A stretch of 64,000 nt of DNA from Micropterus salmoides (taxonomy: Eukaryota > Chordata > Actinopteri > Centrarchiformes > Centrarchidae), in NCBI RefSeq assembly GCF_014851395.1, contig NW_024040040.1, positions 19,287,000 to 19,350,999 on the forward strand, in the 5' to 3' direction. Under the pieces are notes generated by a model, which was not told the origin of the DNA, made no database searches, and worked only from the letters and a program-made list of their open reading frames with translations. The position numbers and the translations under genes were made by a program. Below are positions 59,101-64,000 of this stretch, piece by piece (position 1 is the first letter of the stretch; each line of letters starts with the position of its first letter).

Positions 59101-60224
59101 TCAGATTACTTCTGGAGGACAATTTGTTAAAGATACGCAAGCGGCTCAGACGTTCCGAGTGAAGTGCCGACTAAATGCGAAGGTCGTCAGGCCTGACTAA
59201 CCATCCAATAAGAATTCTAAAAACAATTTGTCCAAAGCAGGCCGGTTTGCTGAGGTGTTTAGAGCGGTTAGAGCGTTGTGAGAAATACATTATAAGTTGC
59301 TGATTTTTAGGATTTCACTGTAATTAACTTGTGAGAAATTAGCATTGGTCACAGGGTTTTTGTTCCTAATCAAAGGGTTGTCTGACTTACAATAAACGTC
59401 TGCTGGCATGTAGGTGAGAGTTTTAACATAGACTAATCAAGAGGTAGGGACACAACTCTTATGCCACATACTGTACATTTGCATTCTTTTGTCAGCACAG
59501 GAAGAAGCTTTTGAGTGTATGCTAATACTCTGCCATTTTTTTCCCCTTGTCTTGACAGAGACAAGAGAAAAAACAGTGAAAAAACAACAGGCCAGGAGTT
59601 ATAAGTGCATAATCCCATTATGGTAGCATCTCTAGTGATAAACTACCTAGGAGTTTATATAGACTAGCAGGTAACGCCATCTAATGGTGGCATTTCGAGG
59701 GATTTAAGGAACAGCCTATTTTCCAAAATCCTGAGTGATTTTGGGAAAAAAAAAATTAAAAACACAGAAAAAAAAAGAATTCTATCCTTGCTGCAGCAGC
59801 CTGGGTCAAACTCTGGCCCATAGCCGTGTGTTTGCATGATCATAATTGCCGTAGTTTCGTTATACTATAAATAACACATCGTAGAAAAACATTCCAGATG
59901 TTTCCCATTTAGAGTTTTAAAGAGTTTGTGATGTGATTAAGTGTTTGTTTCGAACATTATGTTCCACTAAGGAAGGAAAATATTTGGGTGTGTATGAGAT
60001 GATAAATATAGAAAACTCTGATAAACTCATTTCAGTGTCTAGCATACACAAATGTAAAAAACGAGTGCACCATCATGCAAGTGCCATACGGCTGAAAGAG
60101 TTCTCCAGAGTTAGTGTGTGTTTAACAAGATCTGACCATATTACAATATGGGAAGATCAGAGTGATTGTGTGAATGATAAAACCCATTGCAAGTAAAAGC
60201 AAATCTGTTCAGTAAGTCTGAGTC

Positions 60225-60347
60225 ATGGGGAACAAATCAGGGAAAAAACTAAATTCTTTGCCTGACACTCTTTCAGGTGCAGCTAAAATAATGGTAGAAA
60301 AATGGCGGAAAAGTGTGGTTGTTGATGTTCTTTTTGGCATGATGTAA
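60225..60347 (+). pseudogene. Retroviral gag 5' end (matrix start), truncated
   Basis: The Met-led 40-codon frame begins MGNKSGK, a myristoylation-type start expected for retroviral matrix, and ends at TAA 60345. Stop codons and frame changes follow before the larger gag frame at 60450. Confidence 0.55.
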
Positions 60348-60449
60348 CTGAAGGCATTTTTCCTATCCTAGGCACACTGAGTACAGATTGTTTAGGGAGA
60401 TGTAGAATTATGTTGACAGAGAAAGCAAAGAAAATAGGATAGAAAAAGA

Positions 60450-61911
60450 TTGATTGGCAAGCCTTTGAGAAATGGGGAAAAAGAAGCACATTTGAGAGAA
60501 GCAAAATCAGTGGCAGGGTTAATGGTAAAACAACAGATAAGGAATGCAGTTTTAAATGAGGAGAAGAAAGCTAAACACAAAAGGCCAGATCAGAATTTAC
60601 CGCCACCATATGTTGTCTCTAAGCCACCCATCCTGGTAACACCAGAAACCACTCATCCACATGCAAGTACTGCCCCTCTGTGCAACAGACCCAGGAAAAG
60701 GCTGAAATACAGGAGAGGGAACAAGCACTGTACCTGTACTGACCTGTCAATTTTTCCCCCAACCCACACAACAGTGACTGAACAAAGACAAAATGGGAAG
60801 AACACCCAAACTAACTGTTTTCTTCCCAAGAAATTTTTATCTCCAGTTACAGCATCTTCCGACTACTGGCTCAGGAGCCAAGGACAAGAAAGGGATGCAC
60901 AGCTACTGCCTATGTTGACATTTCCAAATCCCCAGCCTCAACCAACAGGAGAGCAAGAACACGCCCACTGGGATCTGGAAGTGTTTGTATACCGGCCATG
61001 GCAGCCGGATGAACTAAGAGAAATTGCAGAAGAACTCCTCAGAAAACTGGTGGTGAGAAATGGGTTACATCAATGAAGCAATTGTTGTCGATGTATAATC
61101 CAACTTTACAGGAAGTGGAAGCTGTGTGTCGGAAGTGTTTCAAGCTCCGATGGGCCAACATTCAACCTGTCACCTGGTCCACAGCATCATCAGTGGGATC
61201 AACTCACTTTGGTGCTATGATGAACACCTTGTATGACGCAGTGCGAATGGCTTTCCCCCTGAGAGTCTGTTGGCCTGAGATCGACAACACTAAACAAAAG
61301 GAAGAGGAGTCAGCTGCAGACTACCGTGTCCGCATGGAAGCTGTTTTTGCAGTTAACTCTGGCATCGACCCCGACAATGACGCATACTCCGAACTGCTAA
61401 AGACTGGTTTGGTAAATGGTCTCCACCCTGGTCTGAAGACCCGGGTCATGACTACATGTGTGGGCTGGAAAGCGCTCCTGTAGCAACTGTTTGGACACAC
61501 GTCTTGCATGCTGAAAGAAACAAGGTAGATGTGGACTGTAAACAAAAGAAACATCTCCAAACTGCTCAGTTAATGTTCTACAAGCAGGGTGCACCACAGA
61601 ACCCCGGACAGAGGTGGCAGTCCCATCAAAGCAACAATAGAGGACGAGGCACCAGAGCAAGAAGGACCCTGAGACCACACTATGAATATCAAGGGGACTA
61701 CAAAAATACCACAGGCCAAAACAAAGTGAAGTGCTACAGATGTGGAGGTTATGGGCACATATCAGGAGGGTGTTCCACGCCTGAGTTTAACCAACAACAG
61801 GAACATGATCCAGAAGAATCCTGGCCACACGCACCACCTGGGGGTCAGAGCAGTGAGCAGCATATTCACAAGTACACCACTGATGAGAGTGATAAACCAG
61901 TATTTACATAA
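60450..61911 (+). pseudogene. Retroviral gag (capsid and nucleocapsid), frameshifted
   Basis: Three overlapping frames in sequence: 60450-61076 (proline-rich PPPY motif as used for budding, then the capsid start near VYRPWQPDELREIAEEL), 61073-61483 (capsid, with ADYRVRMEAVF-type helix), 61456-61911 (basic linker and one zinc knuckle C-x2-C-x4-H-x4-C at 61732-61773, CYRCGGYGHISGGC). The overlaps mean at least two frameshifts. No protease or pol frame follows. Confidence 0.75.
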
Positions 61912-63930
61912 AGATCCTAGTCTGATTTCAGGAGCAGAAGGCTCATTGATCAAATCTAAAGTGCTCCATAATGCTCCTAGAACATATATTTTTCATTCCT
62001 GTCACATTTTGAAACAGCCATCAAACCTATTTACATGTAGACACAGATATTTTACACACATTTTTTTTTTTGGAAAAAAGAAAATAAAATGCCAGTTGTG
62101 AAATGTTCTTCTGATACCATACAACTCCTCCATTCTGCCTGTAGAGACAAGGGGGGTGGTAAATTTTCCAAGATCTTAGAGGTATAAATAATTGACCTTA
62201 TGCGGTAAAGCTAATGTCATGGGGTCTAACAGCCCATGTTGATTTTCTGTGATTGATTCAGCAAAATGCACATTTAAGCATTCCTGTTTTCATCCTGACT
62301 CAACATTCGTTTTTTGTTTCCACATTTGGCAATGGGTTGTAGTTATGATTTTATATTTGTGTGTTTCTCCCAAACCAGGGAATTGTCAAAGTGACTGTGT
62401 CACTATTAGGTTCTTGGCAGAAAACTGTCATAAGGGTTTTTCAAATGATAAGGTGGATTTCGTTCCAAAAGGGGTGCGTTTTGGATCACAAATCAGGTAC
62501 AGGAAATCCAGGAATTTCCAAAGACCACAATACTAAATTCTTTTGGCTCTAGCAGGCTAGTGCCATTCATGGATTATAATTTTTTCTTTGTGGAGATCTC
62601 CACCCCAGACATGAGGAAACAGCTGGCCATTGACTGATTTTATTTTTTGATTCTGAACTGCTAGGCAACCACATTTTTCACTGACTTTTTGACTGACTTT
62701 ATTGACTTAAAGCAGGATTCTGTCCAGCTCTTTTTCTTTTTTGTTTCAGACTGCTTGACTCAGCTAAATATTTCTATCTTTTCTAACTTTAACTCTGTTT
62801 TTCGTTTTGATGGAGTCGGTGGGGCAGCTATGTGACTTGATTTAGCACGTGTTTCTGTGTTTTCTTTTTCACCTCTAGGAACAAGACAGCACATCCAGTA
62901 TGCATTAAATGGTCCTTTATCTTCTACAGGTCCTGCCCACAAAGGTTTTCTAACCAACCTATTGTTAGCATTCTTTTCTCACCTGTTTTCTACTGCTGTA
63001 TGTAAATGATAGGACCATACTGGTTTCTAATGACCCGGTGATGCTGCCCTACTTTATCCAAACTGCAGATGCTTTTCTACTGTATTTTTTTTCCCTTTAA
63101 AGATGTCTCCTAGCATTGATACATGGTTCTTAACCATGTATCAAAAGGAGGGAGGGGAAATATTGTTAAAAAACTAATTTTGCATTCTACTAATGAACTA
63201 ATGACCACTCACAAATAGGCATGAGAGTCCTTATAGGAAGTAACAATTTTCTTTCCCTCAAACTGGTTTAATGTTGACAAGCCTGCATGCCGCCGCATTT
63301 AACACACCGTTGTGTGTTTAACCGTGTTCTAAAGGTTTATTGTCTACTAAGAGTCTAGAGCAACAGTTTTTCTCCACAACATCCAGACGGGCGGAGAAAG
63401 CAGTGAGACCATGCCCAGACCCTCACCAGACATTCAAGATCACCTCAGGTGATACGGACAACTTCAACTGGAAGTCCCCTCCCAGAAGAGCTGAGAGAAA
63501 CACGTGAACCCATAGATCCCAACACGAGACAACCTGGGAAAAACTCTGCTGCAAGACAATGGCTTTAGTGTTCACCATCGTCCTGGTCAGCTCGTTTTAG
63601 AGTGCTTCAACTCTGGTCACTAGCCCAACAAGATAACAGACATTTCCCGACAAATCTAGGAGCTCTCGACAAACAGACTCCAATAGTACTTATATAACCA
63701 CAACACCCACACAGATTATTGATTCATTTGCACTCACCAGTCAAACTGATGTAATTTACACTGATTTTCTACACAGACTGTTTCACACAAGAAAGGTAAA
63801 GAACTGCCATAACCATTGAAGATCCAAGAAGAGGATGCAGAGGGGAGATGTGACATTGGCATGTTACCAACGCAGGAGGAAGAGGACAGAAGAAGAGGGA
63901 TTCATAATAACTACAAATAAACCCAATTTT
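61912..63930. other. Retroviral interior without pol; 13-bp hairpin
   Basis: About 2 kb with only short frames (largest 95 codons at 62249) and no recognisable enzyme motif. Contains the perfect hairpin TTGATACATGGTT / AACCATGTATCAA at 63116-63144. Probably deletion-scarred pol/env sequence. Confidence 0.45.
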
Positions 63931-64000
63931 ACATTTGTATTCTTTTGTCAGCCCAGGAAGAAGCTTTTGAGTGTATGCTAATACTCTGCCATTTGTTTTC

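Larger units (their letters stand above)
59471..64000 (+). mobile_element. Endogenous retrovirus, pol-less, running off the right edge
   Basis: ACATTTG(C/T)ATTCTTTTGTCAGC and the following about 50 bases occur at 59474 and again at 63931, marking the 5' and 3' LTR starts; the 3' LTR is cut by the window end. Between them are a broken gag (60225-61911) and then about 2 kb without reverse transcriptase or integrase. A purine-rich tract at about 63869-63900 precedes the second LTR. A short signal-peptide-like frame starting ATG at about 63559 and stopping soon after might be an env remnant. The exact LTR 5' boundary is uncertain. Confidence 0.72.

Overview
The window is vertebrate genomic DNA, most likely from a percomorph (spiny-rayed) teleost. 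The evidence is intron-split genes with close human orthologues plus a fish-type repeat load: Tc1/mariner copies, L2-type and Rex1-like LINEs, tRNA-derived SINEs, hAT-like MITEs, LTR elements and an endogenous retrovirus. Two host genes lie head-to-tail on the + strand; no bacterial-type operons, CRISPR arrays or complete rRNA genes were seen.

1-8.4 kb: eed, the WD40 H3K27me3-reading subunit of PRC2. Exons 2-12 are present (403 codons plus stop) and exon 1 lies upstream of the window. 8.4-8.8 kb: a short CpG-rich interval that should hold the atp7b promoter. 8.8-43.1 kb: a complete 21-exon copper-transporting P1B-ATPase, best matched to ATP7B (1335 residues predicted). Its exon 1 encodes a regular seven-cysteine cluster. 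The first of five heavy-metal-associated (HMA) folds has lost its CxxC, and two of its introns use GC donors. A third GC donor is in eed.

The atp7b introns are full of mobile DNA. Intron 1 has an L2-type LINE, a tRNA-Arg pseudogene and a perfect 27-bp palindrome. Intron 2 has a Tc1 copy and a SINE. Intron 6 has tandem tRNA-Arg-headed SINE-like copies and a Tc1 with an in-frame deletion. Intron 7 has a non-autonomous LTR element with a 6-bp target-site duplication. Introns 8 and 15 have two inverted copies of one Tc1 family. Intron 19 has a SINE and a LINE tail.

43.1-64 kb has no recognisable host gene. It holds a nearly full-length Tc1, a solo LTR with a nested hAT-like MITE (both with target-site duplications), an inverted pair of Rex1-like LINE copies, a tRNA-Ile-like/tRNA-Arg-like pair, a minus-strand L2 LINE, and a pol-less endogenous retrovirus with broken gag running off the right edge.

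The best candidates for something undescribed are the metallothionein-like N-terminus of atp7b, the pol-less LTR element with an open internal frame, the tRNA-Arg-headed SINE family, and the Arg-type tRNA body carrying a TTG anticodon.
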